This document shows positions 1-10,747 of a stretch of 64,000 nucleotides of DNA, in pieces. Below the pieces are notes generated by a model that was not told where the DNA came from, searched no databases, and saw only the letters and a list, made by a program, of their open reading frames with translations. Both the position numbers and the translations under genes were made by a program. This DNA comes from Onchidella celtica (Eukaryota; Mollusca; Gastropoda; Systellommatophora; Onchidiidae), in the NCBI GenBank assembly GCA_963931925.1, contig OZ007569.1, positions 73,088,118 through 73,152,117 of the forward strand, written 5' to 3'. The stretch's first letter is position 1; every line of letters begins with the position of its first letter.

Positions 1-621
1 TCTCGTGTTTTGAACTAGGTTTAGTAGAGAGGGAAGGGGTGAGTAGGAATTAAATGTTATTGAGACGTCTGTTGACGTACAGAAAATCCGTGATCCAGAG
101 TAAAAGCTCGGGGTTTTGAACATGTTAAGAATTTATTGCTATAAAATTACATTTTATTGTCTTGAGTGATTCGACCTTTGATGTCGACCCAAGGTCGTTG
201 CGTAGGGCTGTTACTTAAAATAACTCGGTTCGGCAGCTGAGCTAGAGGTGGTTGCACCAATCAAATGTATGAATCTGGACGGAAGGTCGAGACATAGCTT
301 TAGTATTTAAACCCGTGCAGAGCTTAGATAGAGGCCACATGTAGACAATCCATTTACGAGGTGGACGGCGATAGTCCTCAGCCAGATGAGAGACATAAGA
401 GACGCAGTTGAGCAGTCCATATTGTGAGGAGCGCCATGAGTTAAAGCTCCAGAGCCTAAGCTACTTGGTTTGATATAAACCCACAGCGTTTACATCCAGC
501 GCTCTCACTCCCAGTGAGGGCCGCATGGTGAGAGTCCATACTAATTTGTAATGATGAAAGTGAACCGTTCTACTTGCTTTTGAAGACAGTTTCAGAGCTA
601 CCGCCAGACAACCCATGGTTG
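1..621. other. Non-coding stretch, presumed RAB3GAP2 intron
   Basis: I find no exon-like open stretch with flanking splice sites and no recognisable repeat here. By position it should lie in an intron upstream of the first visible RAB3GAP2 exon, but that is inferred only from the gene to its right. Confidence 0.4.
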
Positions 622-1407
622 TACAGTGCACTCTCCCGATAACGACATGGCTCGGGACCAGAGGTGCATGTCGTTATCGGGAACATGTCGTTATTCGGAG
701 ATTTTCAAGATGGCGGAAAAAGGGGTGTGGTTAGACCCTTAGAATGTAACGTATCAACCATAGTGGGTGATCAGTGATCGGACTTTCCAAACATGTAAAA
801 TACACGAAGTGTGTGTGTGTGTTGTTTAGTTTTTTTTGTTTGTTTGTTTTTTTTGTTGTTGTTTTTTGTGTGTCATTTTCCCTCTGTTGTTTATCCGGGC
901 TTGGGACTGGCATGAGTGCAGCTGTATTTAATAATACAACTGAACACATGGGTGAATACAATCGATTCAGCGGTCAGCGATGTGATGACTGACTCATTTA
1001 ATGCGCGTCACCCTTTTTGTTCCGACGACAATAGACACAGGTGTGTTTTCATTGGCCGATAACAAAGCGATCTCATTGGCCGATAACAAAGCGATCTCAT
1101 TGGCTATGAGGTGCCTCTGGTAGGACATTTCATTGGTCGGAAAAGAAGTGTTTTTATTGGCTCAGAGAATGAAATGAAACTGACCGGAAACAATATTTTA
1201 GCTATTTTTATTTTTGTATCTAGCAAAGTCACAGCCGATTATTGCTAACTCAATGTCGTTATCCGGAGAGTGGTCTAAAAAGCATGTCGCTATTTAGAGA
1301 GTTTTATTACTAATAACATATAGTAAAAAAATCGGGACCGGGGGTCAATGTCGTTATCGGGAGAATGTCGTTATTCGGAGATGTCGTAATCGGGAGAGTG
1401 CACTGTA
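622..1407. mobile_element. Tigger/pogo-like non-autonomous DNA transposon (MITE)
   Basis: The element runs from 624 to 1405 between TA dinucleotides at 622-623 and 1406-1407, the usual Tc1/mariner/pogo target duplication. The terminal inverted repeats start CAGTGCACTCTCCCGAT at both ends and match over about 25 bases with one difference. Inside each end the motif CGATAACGACAT recurs several times in both orientations, typical of Tigger-type subterminal repeats. The interior (782 bp in total) has no transposase ORF, only T-rich sequence and a two-copy short tandem repeat around 1055-1105, so it must be mobilised in trans. The family assignment rests on the TA target and the CAGTG start. Confidence 0.75.
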
Positions 1408-2575
1408 CAAGCATTCTCCATGGCGTGTCTAGAGGAAATGTCCATATCATAACATGTCTCATTGAATTAATAGAATTTAAACTGTTATATCCGTCGCCAC
1501 GTGCGCGGATTCTATTTGGCATATAACTCATATGACCTGCAAGTAGTTAGAGTGAATAAGTTAGTCTTTATAGAAAGCTGTAGTTTCATTAGTTAGATTC
1601 AGTTGCCTTTGAATTGATAATTCACGAAATATCATAAAAACCACAGAAAAACTGTGGGGTCGCAGCAGGGCTATAAGCAAAGTCAAAATTGGGCAAAAAG
1701 AAAAGGTTGTATGTTGCGAAGCCCCGCGTGAGAAATAAAACCCAAACAGTACAAAGCAAACTAAAGAGAAGACAGAACGCAACTTTGAATTGATATTTAT
1801 ATTTATAATTATATTTGTTACATTAATTCCTGTAATTAAACTGCCCTACAGTTCTACTAAAAATCAAAGCAATTGATTTATTTAGTTTTTAGAGTGCAAG
1901 TATTTTTTTTGTGTGTTCGTCGATTGTGGGAGCAGACCTCGAAAGAGTGTCAGTCGAATTATCCCCATCTAACCCACATCGCGACACAGTGCACCAAGTT
2001 TCATAATTTTTTATTGTGTAGTCGCGAAGTTTTAGCTGCTTACATGTTCACTCTCTTGCTCAAATGTAGTAAGATTCTGTCTATCCTCTTGCTTTTACCT
2101 AGCACCATTATCCTGTTGACATGCATTCTTCAAACTCAAACTGTCCATCTGTTTGGCTGTCTGTCTGCCTGCCTGTCTGTCCAGCTGTACTTCTGTCAAA
2201 AGGGGGATTGGGGGGCTGTCTGCAAGAAGGGATGTAATTACATTCATTGTATATGGAAAGCAACATGGTAGTGCTTATTTCTATTGGTCTATGCTGAGAG
2301 ATAAGTCAAACTGTGGTAAATTAAAGTCTAAACCATTTCCTGACGACTTAGAACCAAACAGTGGTTACTGAGCATCAGATCTGTTGAACCAGAATTGAAT
2401 TACAAATCTGGTACACTATGCTCAGTCTCTGCGGTGATTTTTTTCTCCTTAGCATTTTCATCAGTGCTGCACAATGGTCTTGTTATCAATTGAAAATAAA
2501 ATTTTTAAAAATAGAAAAAGAACGGTTGTCTCCCCATGCACATTGGTCTAGAGCTGATTCAGTTGTTTCCAACAG
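1408..2575. other. Intronic stretch with small repeats
   Basis: No supported exon was found. It contains one copy of a hairpin repeat (1626-1671) and a short CTGT/CTGC-rich run near 2155-2182. It ends in the acceptor of the first visible RAB3GAP2 exon. Confidence 0.4.
1626..1671. repeat. Dispersed hairpin repeat, copy 1
   Basis: About 46 bases contain a perfect CCACAG/CTGTGG stem with an AAAAA loop, followed by GGTCGCAGC. Nearly the same sequence is at 6376-6423, and a diverged copy lies on the other strand at 33244-33284. Family unknown. Confidence 0.6.
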
Positions 2576-2788
2576 GCCAACTGCGAAGCCAATGAAGTCC
2601 CAGTCTGTAATGTAGAACCTGACTGGCAGAAAGTCCAGGGCCCAACCTCGCTGATGGAGCTGGCTATTGACCAGAAAGCCACCAACTATGGACTACTACG
2701 TGTCCACTACCACTTACTGAAGATCATGTCTGCCGTCCTGACACTCAGCATGAAGTCTGTCAAAGTTTTATCACTCTTTGATAACAGG
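2576..2788 (+). CDS. RAB3GAP2: RAB3GAP2 exon (first visible)
   Basis: 71 codons, phase 0 at both ends. Acceptor TTTCCAACAG, donor AGG|GTTAGT. Contains IDQKATNYGLL and MKSVKVLSLFDNR, matching the human segment before the GKNAFFKDL-type block. Confidence 0.85.
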
Positions 2789-5700
2789 GTTAGTTCTCAG
2801 TCTGATCTGTCTCCTTTTCCTGTTTCTGCCTATATTTTTGTGATTCCTGAGTCATGTAATTGTCTTGCGTCTAGGCACAGTTTTTCAGTTCAGTCTAAGC
2901 CTCATTTCCCGTGTCTGTGTACAGTTTTCTGAGTCTGGAGTCATTTTTTGTCAGTCGTCCATTCCTGGTTCTAGCCATTTGTTTATCCTATATCTATGAA
3001 TGGTTTTCTGTCTTAGGTTCTCAAATGTCTGTTTGACGGGTGTTTGCTTATGTTATTCTATCTCTTGGTGTGAAATGTCCAGTTGCGTTTGCTTTTCTTT
3101 GACTCATATGTAAATATGTGCGAACAGTGATTTGCTGAATGGTGGAAAGAGAAAAGCAAGGGAGATCCTGTTAAGATCTAGCGACTGGGAATATGAGGAA
3201 AGTTGAACAAACTGTGACAGGAGATGCTTCTGACAAGTCAGAAAAATTGATGCCCAGCAGTAGCTGAGGTTATGAAGTGCTGGCAGTGTAAATTATGACA
3301 TTTTGTGCACCAACACTAAAGTCTGTATGTATACCCTACTGACAGCCACCCTAATAACAGATCACCTGCAGGTAACATCAGATCAGACTGTCAAAACCTT
3401 GCACATACCACATGCCATACTATGTGTTTGTCATGTGCCATGTTCCCCTATCTCCACAGGGCCGAGCGGCTGTCTTCAAGGAACTTCACTCTCACCCATT
3501 GCTGCCTAGCCAGAAAGTAGATCATGATCTGTTTCTGGCCCGCAGGGCTGTAAGTCAGACTAGGGCTTGATTAGCTGCCCCTTTGTGTCGTCCCTCAACG
3601 TTATGTAAACATTTTTTGTGTGTCAGTAAGAAACCACATTAACTCACTACCACACATTTTCATTCTGTAGACCAGCCATTTCAAGGGTATTTTTAAAAAA
3701 TCACTAGGCCTTTTGTTAATTACTCTAAACATATGAAATTTGGAGATTGGTTTTGCAACATAATAAACAATACCCCATTCTTTAACAAAACTTTTAATGT
3801 CTGAGTCACAATCAGCACTGAACTTTTAAATATTTTGTTTGTATTCAAGAAGTGTATTTCTTTCAGAATGGCACAGAATCACAAAATACTTTGTTTTTTT
3901 TTAGGCACTGGCTTCATGTGCCACTTCTGATTTTCTTCATAAATCATATTTTCCAGTTTTCATCAATGCAGATTTACACAATTACATTACAGCACCATAA
4001 GGACAATGTTGGCAGGGCAAAACAGAGATCTTGTTGACACGCTGTAAAAATCTAATGAGATCAAATGGAAGCAACAGTTAGATGATGAGGCTTAATTGAA
4101 AAAGTGAAGACTTTCATTGCCATTCATTCTCACAATTCTCTGTCTCAGAGATTAAGATAAAAATCTGGCTATTCTGCAGTTGCTGTTCGCTGCTAGCTGT
4201 GATTTATTTTTGTATTTTTTTTTTCTGGAGATTTTACAAAAGTTGGTGGCAGATGTAAGGACTCAACCTATGATTGCAGGATATTCAAATATGAAGAAAG
4301 GATGAATAAAAGGCTGAACTTAACACACAGTGATTTGTGTTTCTGTTTCAGTTTCTGTGTCGAGTGATCAGTAGTGCAGTCTCCACCATAGACCCACCCA
4401 CTCATCCTGCAGATGCTGGCGCTGCTGGTGGTTCCAGTCCTGTCTTCAGACGTCAGCGCTCACTATATCCGACAGCTTTCAAATGGCCACAGGTCAGGGG
4501 TCAATTATTGTACAGTGACGTGTCAAATCAGTTCCCTGTTGTGCTGGATAAGAAATTTGTGTCTTGTAATCTAAAGTTGACTTCACACAGTAGTGGTCTT
4601 TTGTGAGGCTTGTCAGACCTACAAGTTGGTTGCTGATGATGGAAAAACTTTCCTGCAATCATGTCAGTGCTAGATGTGTTATCCACAGGGTTCATGCATC
4701 TCTTTGAGAATGTTTTTCCAGGACTGAAATGTTCAATTCCAGGGCTACTTAAACATAAGAAAATCAGACCTTCTTTCATATAATTCCACATCTTTTAATC
4801 CAGAGGAGAATTCCCAAGCTATTCCAGGACTAATCCAATTTCCAGGCTTTTTCTCCAGTTTTTAAATTCCAGGGCTTTTCCATGGATTCCTGGAATTTCA
4901 GGGCTGTGCAGGAAACCTGTATCCACTTTATCTTGGTAGACAGTAGGATGAGAATTTGCTGTCCCACTTGCTCATCCCACTTGGTGATGACAATTGAAAG
5001 ATTTAGTTCTATACTGTGGCTCAAGTTACAGAAAGCTGAAATTGAGATCTTGAGCCTAAAAGTATTCTTTGTCCATTCATTGTCTCTGAAAACTTCAGCT
5101 CTTTCAAGATGCCTCATCTGATGAGAATGGTCCTGGATTGATGTGTTTTGCACTTAAGACAGTGTAGTCGCTGATCTTTTTGCACAGCTGCACAGTTTAT
5201 TTTGGAGTCCAGGTGGACTTTGGTGTGGGGTAGAACTTTGCCCTTTGACCATTTGAACTTGTTATCCCAATATATCGAGAAATCCTGTAAATGTCTTTAC
5301 ACCGTAGTACTGATATTTTGGGGTTTGAGGAAGTGCCTCATATTTATTTATGAGTCTCTTAAAATATCAAATGCTTAAAAAAAAGCTTACTCATGGAATG
5401 CTGCACTATCAGCTCGTATTCTAGATCTGGCTATTCCTGTGGTAGAGTATGCCTGTCCTGCATAGACCTCTTCTGTCATCAGATGTGACCCACCACCCTT
5501 CCATAATCTTTATTAATTGAAGCCAAGCCACACACATGTGACTTGCAGAATGGTTTTCAGGTTTAGGTTTTTGTGTTCTGCTTTCTTTGGAAATCATAAA
5601 TAACCAGTAGTCTTGTATCATTGGCTGTAGAGTGAAGATACATCCATTTATGAGATATTAAGCATTTGTTGACTTGTCTTACAGGTGGTGCTAACCATTG

Positions 5701-7664
5701 CCCGAGACTTTGGCCTGGACATGGATTATATGAAACGTCATCATGTGTGCGAGTTGTATTCATTTGGACATGACAAACTGGCAGAAGAGGTGAGTGCTGA
5801 TGTTGAAAGTGTGTCAGGATCAAGTGTGTAGTCACCAAGAAGTGTCAATCAATCAATACAAATCTTACCAGTTTCACAGTAGTGTGACTTTCTTTTGCGG
5901 ATTGTGTGACTGCTCCAAGTGTAACAGTTACACTAAGGCAAATTTCCCAAAAGGGATTAAGGAAGTATATAAAATACAAAACATGCAATACACAATGGAC
6001 CAAAGCATAAAAATAGAATTGAACTGATCTTGGCAATGAAAAAGGCTGTCAGTGGCTTCCATCAATTGTCCAAGTTTTTGGCGTGACTATTCCAAGTATC
6101 TTTATTCCAGTGTATGTTGACCTGCAGCTTTGTTACACGTCAGTCGTACATATAGATAGCTCATATTCAGAAATGTCCTATGTTTTACTGAAATGCCTCA
6201 TACATCCCTGTGGGAAAATTTCGTTGGTGTTGAGCAAAATATTTTAAGACCAGTTAAAACTGGCACGCTGTTACTGTAGCAGCAAAAAATTTGACACCCC
6301 GTGTTTTACTGTCAAACGTTCAGCCACCAAGCAATGGTCATTGTATAGGTGGGTCTGGAACTTGCTTGTTTTAGATGAAATATTATAAAAACCACAGAAA
6401 AACTGTGGGGTCGCAGCAAGGCATTGCTAAATACTAAAAACTTTGCATGTTTTAGCTGCTGGTCAGTTTAGTCTACTCTCTTGTTTATGCAGGTCATGTT
6501 GTCTGTGAATGACCATGAAGAAATGGGTGTTCAGCTGATGACTGTGGCTGGTCAGCGAGTGGCCTATGAGATCTTCAAGCGGGACATTGACGCCAACTTC
6601 CAGCATTTAGCTGGGATGTCCACTTCTCTAACAAGGTGGTTGAAAACTTTGGTGAGTACTGTAGAAATTGGTCAGCCGTGAACTCCCAGCTTTTGGTAAG
6701 TAAATCTCTTGGTATTTGTGAGGAGAGATGGGGTTATAATGCCATGTTAATAATCATGTCAGTAACAGAAACATGATTCTGACCTAAGTGTCCATTTTTC
6801 AGCTGCTGGGTACGCTGTTTGAAAAAGTATCAAGAGACATAGGGATTACCATTGGAATAAATAATAGATTGGACTTTATTTTGAGCAGTAAAGATTTTAT
6901 GTAATGCATTGTTGAGAGTTGTGTTGGAAGACACAAATATATTTATGAGACAAACCACATTAAAGGGTGTTTATATTTTTCCAGCTGGTGCTGTTAATAG
7001 ATGCCAGCTTTTTTCTGCTGTACCTTTAAAAAATGTATCATTGACTGTCGGAGTCGATGTTTATATCTGGGAATATGGTGCCATTTGGCCAGCTGAGTTG
7101 CATGTTTCTCTTTTCAGAGTAGTAGAATGTTTGTTCTTCAATCAAGCAGAAATGAAAACTGGGCATTAAATAAGAGATATGCTGTCTCCATGTGTAAATT
7201 CATAGAAACTGATGCACGAAGATTCGAAGTAGAAACTAGGACATTCTGCTTTTTTACTCTATGGCCTTAAACAATGGTCAGAATGGAATTACCCTTTGTT
7301 TTGGTATGTCTAAAATATGCCATTGTAATAAACACTGATAAAAGAAGGCTTTCATGCTTTTTTCCAGCACAGCCAGTATAGATATACACATACTGGGCAT
7401 TTCGTTGTGCATACAGTTTGTTTTTGTATACTTGCTATTTCTGTATGTATCAATGTCTCTGTGACTATTTCGAATCAGAAACTGTTTCTGTGTGTATTTG
7501 TGCAGGATCCCAACAAAATCCAGTACCCAGACATCCCTCTGTCCTGTACTGTGTTGATGCTGGAACATGCAGCCACCAGACTGATAGAATCTAGCACACA
7601 TCACGAGTTGGTGCAGGAATTGTTGGAGAAAACCAAGACTTTGGCCAGTTATACTCAAACGTGA
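2576..7664 (+). CDS. RAB3GAP2: RAB3GAP2, C-terminal part (6 exons; start outside window)
   Basis: This is the 3' end of the gene for the regulatory, non-catalytic subunit of Rab3GAP. With RAB3GAP1 the protein promotes GTP hydrolysis on Rab3 and nucleotide exchange on Rab18 (known for the family). Coding exons: 2576-2788, 3460-3549, 4352-4492, 5685-5789, 6493-6651, 7506-7664; all are whole-codon (phase 0) with GT/AG borders and give 288 residues plus a TGA stop. Recognisable blocks are IDQKATNYGLL, MKSVKVLSLFD, KRHHVCELYSFGHDKLAEE and QLMTVAGQRVAYEIF, which parallel the human C-terminus as I remember it. The N-terminal WD40-like part is not in the window. The gene converges on IARS2. The identification is strong from several blocks and supported by the conserved neighbour. 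Confidence 0.88.
3460..3549 (+). CDS. RAB3GAP2: RAB3GAP2 exon
   Basis: 30 codons, phase 0. Begins GRAAVFKELHSHPLLPS, continuing the conserved block of the previous exon. Acceptor CTCCACAG, donor GCT|GTAAGT. Confidence 0.85.
4352..4492 (+). CDS. RAB3GAP2: RAB3GAP2 exon
   Basis: 47 codons, phase 0. Begins FLCRVISSAVSTI and then runs through a low-complexity P/A/G/S linker that is expected to be poorly conserved. Acceptor CTGTTTCAG, donor CAG|GTCAGG. Confidence 0.82.
4695..4920 (+). repeat. Dispersed 'ATTCCAGG' repeat, copy 1
   Basis: A roughly 220-bp sequence rich in ATTCCAGGGCTTTTCC-type blocks, ending in TTTCAGGGCTGTGCAGGAA. Related copies are at 14752-15003 and 17205-17395, all on the + strand. 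Similar sequences are widespread as non-autonomous DNA transposons in marine animals (from memory); class not proven. Confidence 0.55.
5060..5260 (+). repeat. Dispersed repeat shared with 40670-40870
   Basis: About 200 bases with blocks TTCAGCTCTTTCAAG, TTTATTTTGGAG and AGGTGGACTT in the same order and orientation as at 40670-40870. Boundaries approximate; family unknown. Confidence 0.5.
5685..5789 (+). CDS. RAB3GAP2: RAB3GAP2 exon
   Basis: 35 codons, phase 0. Contains KRHHVCELYSFGHDKLAEE, the most diagnostic block for the family in this window. Donor GAG|GTGAGT. Confidence 0.88.
5870..5985 (+). repeat. Dispersed repeat with GGCAAATTTCCC tail, copy 1
   Basis: Contains GGCAAATTTCCCAAAAGGG followed by ATTAAGGAAGTATA. 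The same tail is found on the minus strand at 18185-18310 and on the plus strand at 39180-39290. It looks like the shared 3' domain of a SINE/LINE pair. Confidence 0.55.
6376..6423. repeat. Dispersed hairpin repeat, copy 2
   Basis: Nearly identical to 1626-1671: a CCACAG-AAAAA-CTGTGG hairpin followed by GGTCGCAGCA. It lies 70 bases before a RAB3GAP2 exon acceptor. Confidence 0.6.
6493..6651 (+). CDS. RAB3GAP2: RAB3GAP2 exon
   Basis: 53 codons, phase 0. Contains QLMTVAGQRVAYEIF and a C-terminal TRWLKTL, in the same order as human QLLVLTGQRLAH and TWLKAM. Donor TTG|GTGAGT. Confidence 0.88.
7506..7664 (+). CDS. RAB3GAP2: RAB3GAP2 last coding exon
   Basis: 52 codons plus TGA at 7662-7664. Begins DPNKIQYPDIPLSC, matching the DPQDLQNTEVPI block of human. 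A TG microsatellite starts 11 bases after the stop. Confidence 0.85.
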   Translation, partial: DPNKIQYPDIPLSCTVLMLEHAATRLIESSTHHELVQELLEKTKTLASYTQT

Positions 7665-7675
7665 TGTTGTCAAAT

Positions 7676-7704
7676 GTGTATGTGTGTGTGTGTGTGTGTG
7701 TGTG
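7676..7704. repeat. (TG)n microsatellite
   Basis: An almost pure TG run immediately after the RAB3GAP2 stop, so it is part of the 3' UTR. Confidence 0.9.
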
Positions 7705-7854
7705 CAAATGTATATTGTCGTTCATCTCTTGTGCTGGAGTGTCAACAATTTTCTCATTGTATAGGAGAACATGTCAGATTTTGGTGGGAGTGCGATTTTT
7801 TATGTACAGACAAGCATTTGGCAAAAACGTTTCTGCTTATAATTTCAAAACTAT

Positions 7855-8186
7855 TTAACTCTTTCCATGCCCATCTCTGATATATCCTCGATATGGCCAA
7901 CCGCATTTGAACCAACCGACGATCTATCGTCGATATCAATTCCAGGGTTTGTTTCGTCTTGCACAACTATGCTCTTCCTTCCTTTTGCTTGTACTTCACA
8001 TTTCTATCTATCGTATTCTTTATGTGTTCTTCAGCTTCTTCATCCATTTTCCTTCAGTTTGGTATATAACATGCTTAGGTTTCAATGATTTGAAGTAGTG
8101 AAATTCTCAATTTTCTGACTCACCCTTGCTTTGATATTTCGCGAGCAAAAAACCCTTGGAAATGGCCTTGGCATAGAAAGAGTTAA
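7855..8186. mobile_element. piggyBac-like MITE
   Basis: TTAA at 7855-7858 and 8183-8186 flank a 324-bp element whose ends are inverted repeats: CTCTTTCCATGCC on the left and GGCATAGAAAGAG on the right, with one mismatch. TTAA duplication and CYCTTTC-type ends are typical of piggyBac superfamily non-autonomous elements. An internal perfect palindrome, CGACGATCTATCGTCG, lies near 7917-7932. No transposase is encoded. Confidence 0.78.
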
Positions 8187-10247
8187 AATGGTGATAACCT
8201 TGTGGAAATATTAAAGATCTCAGCATGAGTAATGACCTGGTAACGGCAACTGAAAACCAACAAAATAATTAATACTCAAGTATGTGAGGTCAGAAATGCC
8301 AACCTGTTCAGCGACTTGTGTGTATTTTCGTTGCCAAAAATGTGTATTTTCAAACAAAAAAAACGAACTTTGCTTCTCACCATAAAATTCCATGTTGCTG
8401 TGTTTCATGGGAGAAACTGCTGTTTCTGTTCCATTTTTGCTTTCTTTGTCATTGGAGGGATAGCCATGATTAAATTTGCTGCCTGGATCTAGATCTAGTA
8501 CTACATTCTACGCCAGTTTCCAAACACTGTGTTCAGATGTAAATGACAGAATGACACTGATAGTGAAAGCACACTCGGGGCAGACTGTAGCAGATGGTGG
8601 ATGTAATCAATAACCGATGGTGGTATTGGTAATATTCAGTAAATACATCCCAGAATGCGATAGCAATGAAATGCATGTTACTGGAAATCGATATAAAAAT
8701 TTGCTGCATACTCAGTTGAGTATCAAAGTGGACTGGAAAAGGAAGGAATATGGCAGCTGTCCAGTATTTTTTATCATATACGCAAAGTTTGAAAATTCCT
8801 GTCTTTGGAATTGGGCTGCTTGTGGGCATTTTGCGTAATGATGTGAAAAATTTGTATAAAATACATATTTTTGGTAGTGGTTGGCATCTCTGTGAGGTGG
8901 ACGATGTTTTGACTTTCATCATCACAAGTGAAGACTGCAGGGGAAAGTCAACGATAGTCATGGAAAGTGATTTTCACCTTACTTAATTCCTCCCTGTATA
9001 CATGTACATGTGCAAGCCTGGTTCATCAGCTGGGTCTCTGTGAAATTAAAGTTTGACAAATATTAGAATGGATTTTCAAACTTCATAAATCAGTTTTTTC
9101 AGATTTATGCAGTTGTGACTTTGGTTTCTGCCCTTGGTAATCTTCATGTGATTTTCTTGTGTGTGCGTGCTTGTAAGTGCGTTTGTAGTTAGCCAGCCAT
9201 GATTCCCCCCAATTCCTGATCAGCTGATGTTCACAATAATACAACCATCAAACCTTTGGCTGCTGGGATCAACTTAGTGTGGTGGTGGTTTTTTGTACGT
9301 ATGCATACTGTTTGTTACTATACTATTGCTTCCTGTAATACAAAATCCAGTGATATATCATGTAAAGTCTTTTTTTTTTTTTTCCATGGATATGGAGAGA
9401 AATTTTGACCAAATCAAATGTGATGTCCGAATGACCATTTTTATCTCTTTGTTGTTTACATGTTCCCTGTCAAGTCTTCAGGTGGGTGTGTACAGTCTAG
9501 ACTTGGTGTTTTTGCTCTCATTTCTCCGCATGTGTATGTGTATGTATCTCTCTTTCTCATATAATTATATTTGATATGACATGACATGATATCAGTGAAT
9601 GTGACGATTGAAGTACAAAATGTCTTTTTTACATGTTTTTTTTCCCCTGCTTTTTAAATTTTTTCTTCCAGTCATTTGGTGTTTTTGCTCTAGATTATCC
9701 TCTACCGTAACATTTTCAGGGGCGGTTGGAAATTTGGCTGTGATGACATGATTTCATTGATTTAGTGGAAAAAGTGGATTAAGTCCTTTTTTTGTGAAAA
9801 TGGATATAATCACTTCTTGCACTGAACTGACAATTTGATGACATGGCTTTGTAGATGGTGTGTGTTGTCAGTGTGTACAGAGAGTGTGCAGGACAAGTGT
9901 GTGCAGATAGTTATGTTAAGACATTATGATATCAAAGTGTGTAAAGAGAGTGTGTGCAATGAGCATGCTGGGAATGTTAGCTGGACTTCAATCCATACAA
10001 TGTTTTTAATTAATTTGACATGTGATGCAAGACCTTTTGTCTTTAGTATGTGAAACTTTCTCTGGTGATGAATGATGTCAGTGTTGATAAGGCTGGAGAT
10101 GAACAGTTCCTGACACAGTGCATAAACAGTTAAAATGTACACATCGTCTTGAACACATCTTTTGAGAGCAAAAGTTATCCCAAAGTTATGAATGTGAGGA
10201 AATTGGGATAAGATGTTCAGAGTTACTTTGAACATAAAATAATCCAG
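8187..10247. other. Intergenic, 3' of RAB3GAP2
   Basis: I see no gene. An ATTAAA at 8210-8215 could be a poly(A) signal for RAB3GAP2, but a long 3' UTR beyond it is equally possible. A poly-T run is at about 9369-9383. Confidence 0.35.
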
Positions 10248-10478
10248 CTGAATATTGGAGCCAGCCATGAAGTGAATATGCTGAATATTGGAGCCAGCCA
10301 TGAAGTGAATATGCTGAATATTGGAGCCAGCCATGAAGTGAATATGCTGAATATTGGAGCCAGCCATGAAGTGAATATGCTGAATATTGGAGCCAGCCAT
10401 GAAGTGAATATGCTGAATATTGGAGCCAGCCATGAAGTGAATATGCTGAATATTGGAGCCAGCCATGAAGTGAATATG
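10248..10478. repeat. 33-bp minisatellite, 7 near-identical copies
   Basis: Seven head-to-tail 33-base units (for example 10248-10280) with the core ATTGGAGCCAGCCATGAAG, apparently identical by eye. The unit is a multiple of three and has no stop in several frames, so long spurious ORFs appear on both strands. It lies between the 3' ends of RAB3GAP2 and IARS2. Confidence 0.95.
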
Positions 10479-10728
10479 CTGAAGTTTTGTGATCCCCCAT
10501 CCCCTTCATGCATTTGGCTTCACACATCCTCCTTCTTCCCTGAACAACTGTATGGCCGGTAATATGTTGAATGTCCACAATGAGATCTTGACATTCCGAA
10601 GTTTTAAATGGCATTTTGCACAGTTATTTGATTTTTATATAATCCTGTGCCGTATTTTGTTGAAAAAATATAAATGAAACTAACTTTTTCAGTCTGTTAG
10701 TGTTACAGTATTTGAAAAACATTTTAAA

Positions 10729-10747
10729 CCCCCCCCCCCCCCCCCCC
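10729..10747. repeat. Poly-C tract (19 C)
   Basis: An uninterrupted run of 19 C; read as minus strand it is a G-quadruplex-capable G run. Confidence 0.9.

Noticed and set aside
10248-10478. Regular repeats that might suggest a CRISPR array or repeat protein
   Set aside because: The units are contiguous with no unique spacers, and several frames on both strands are open only because the unit is 33 bases. No start context or splice support.
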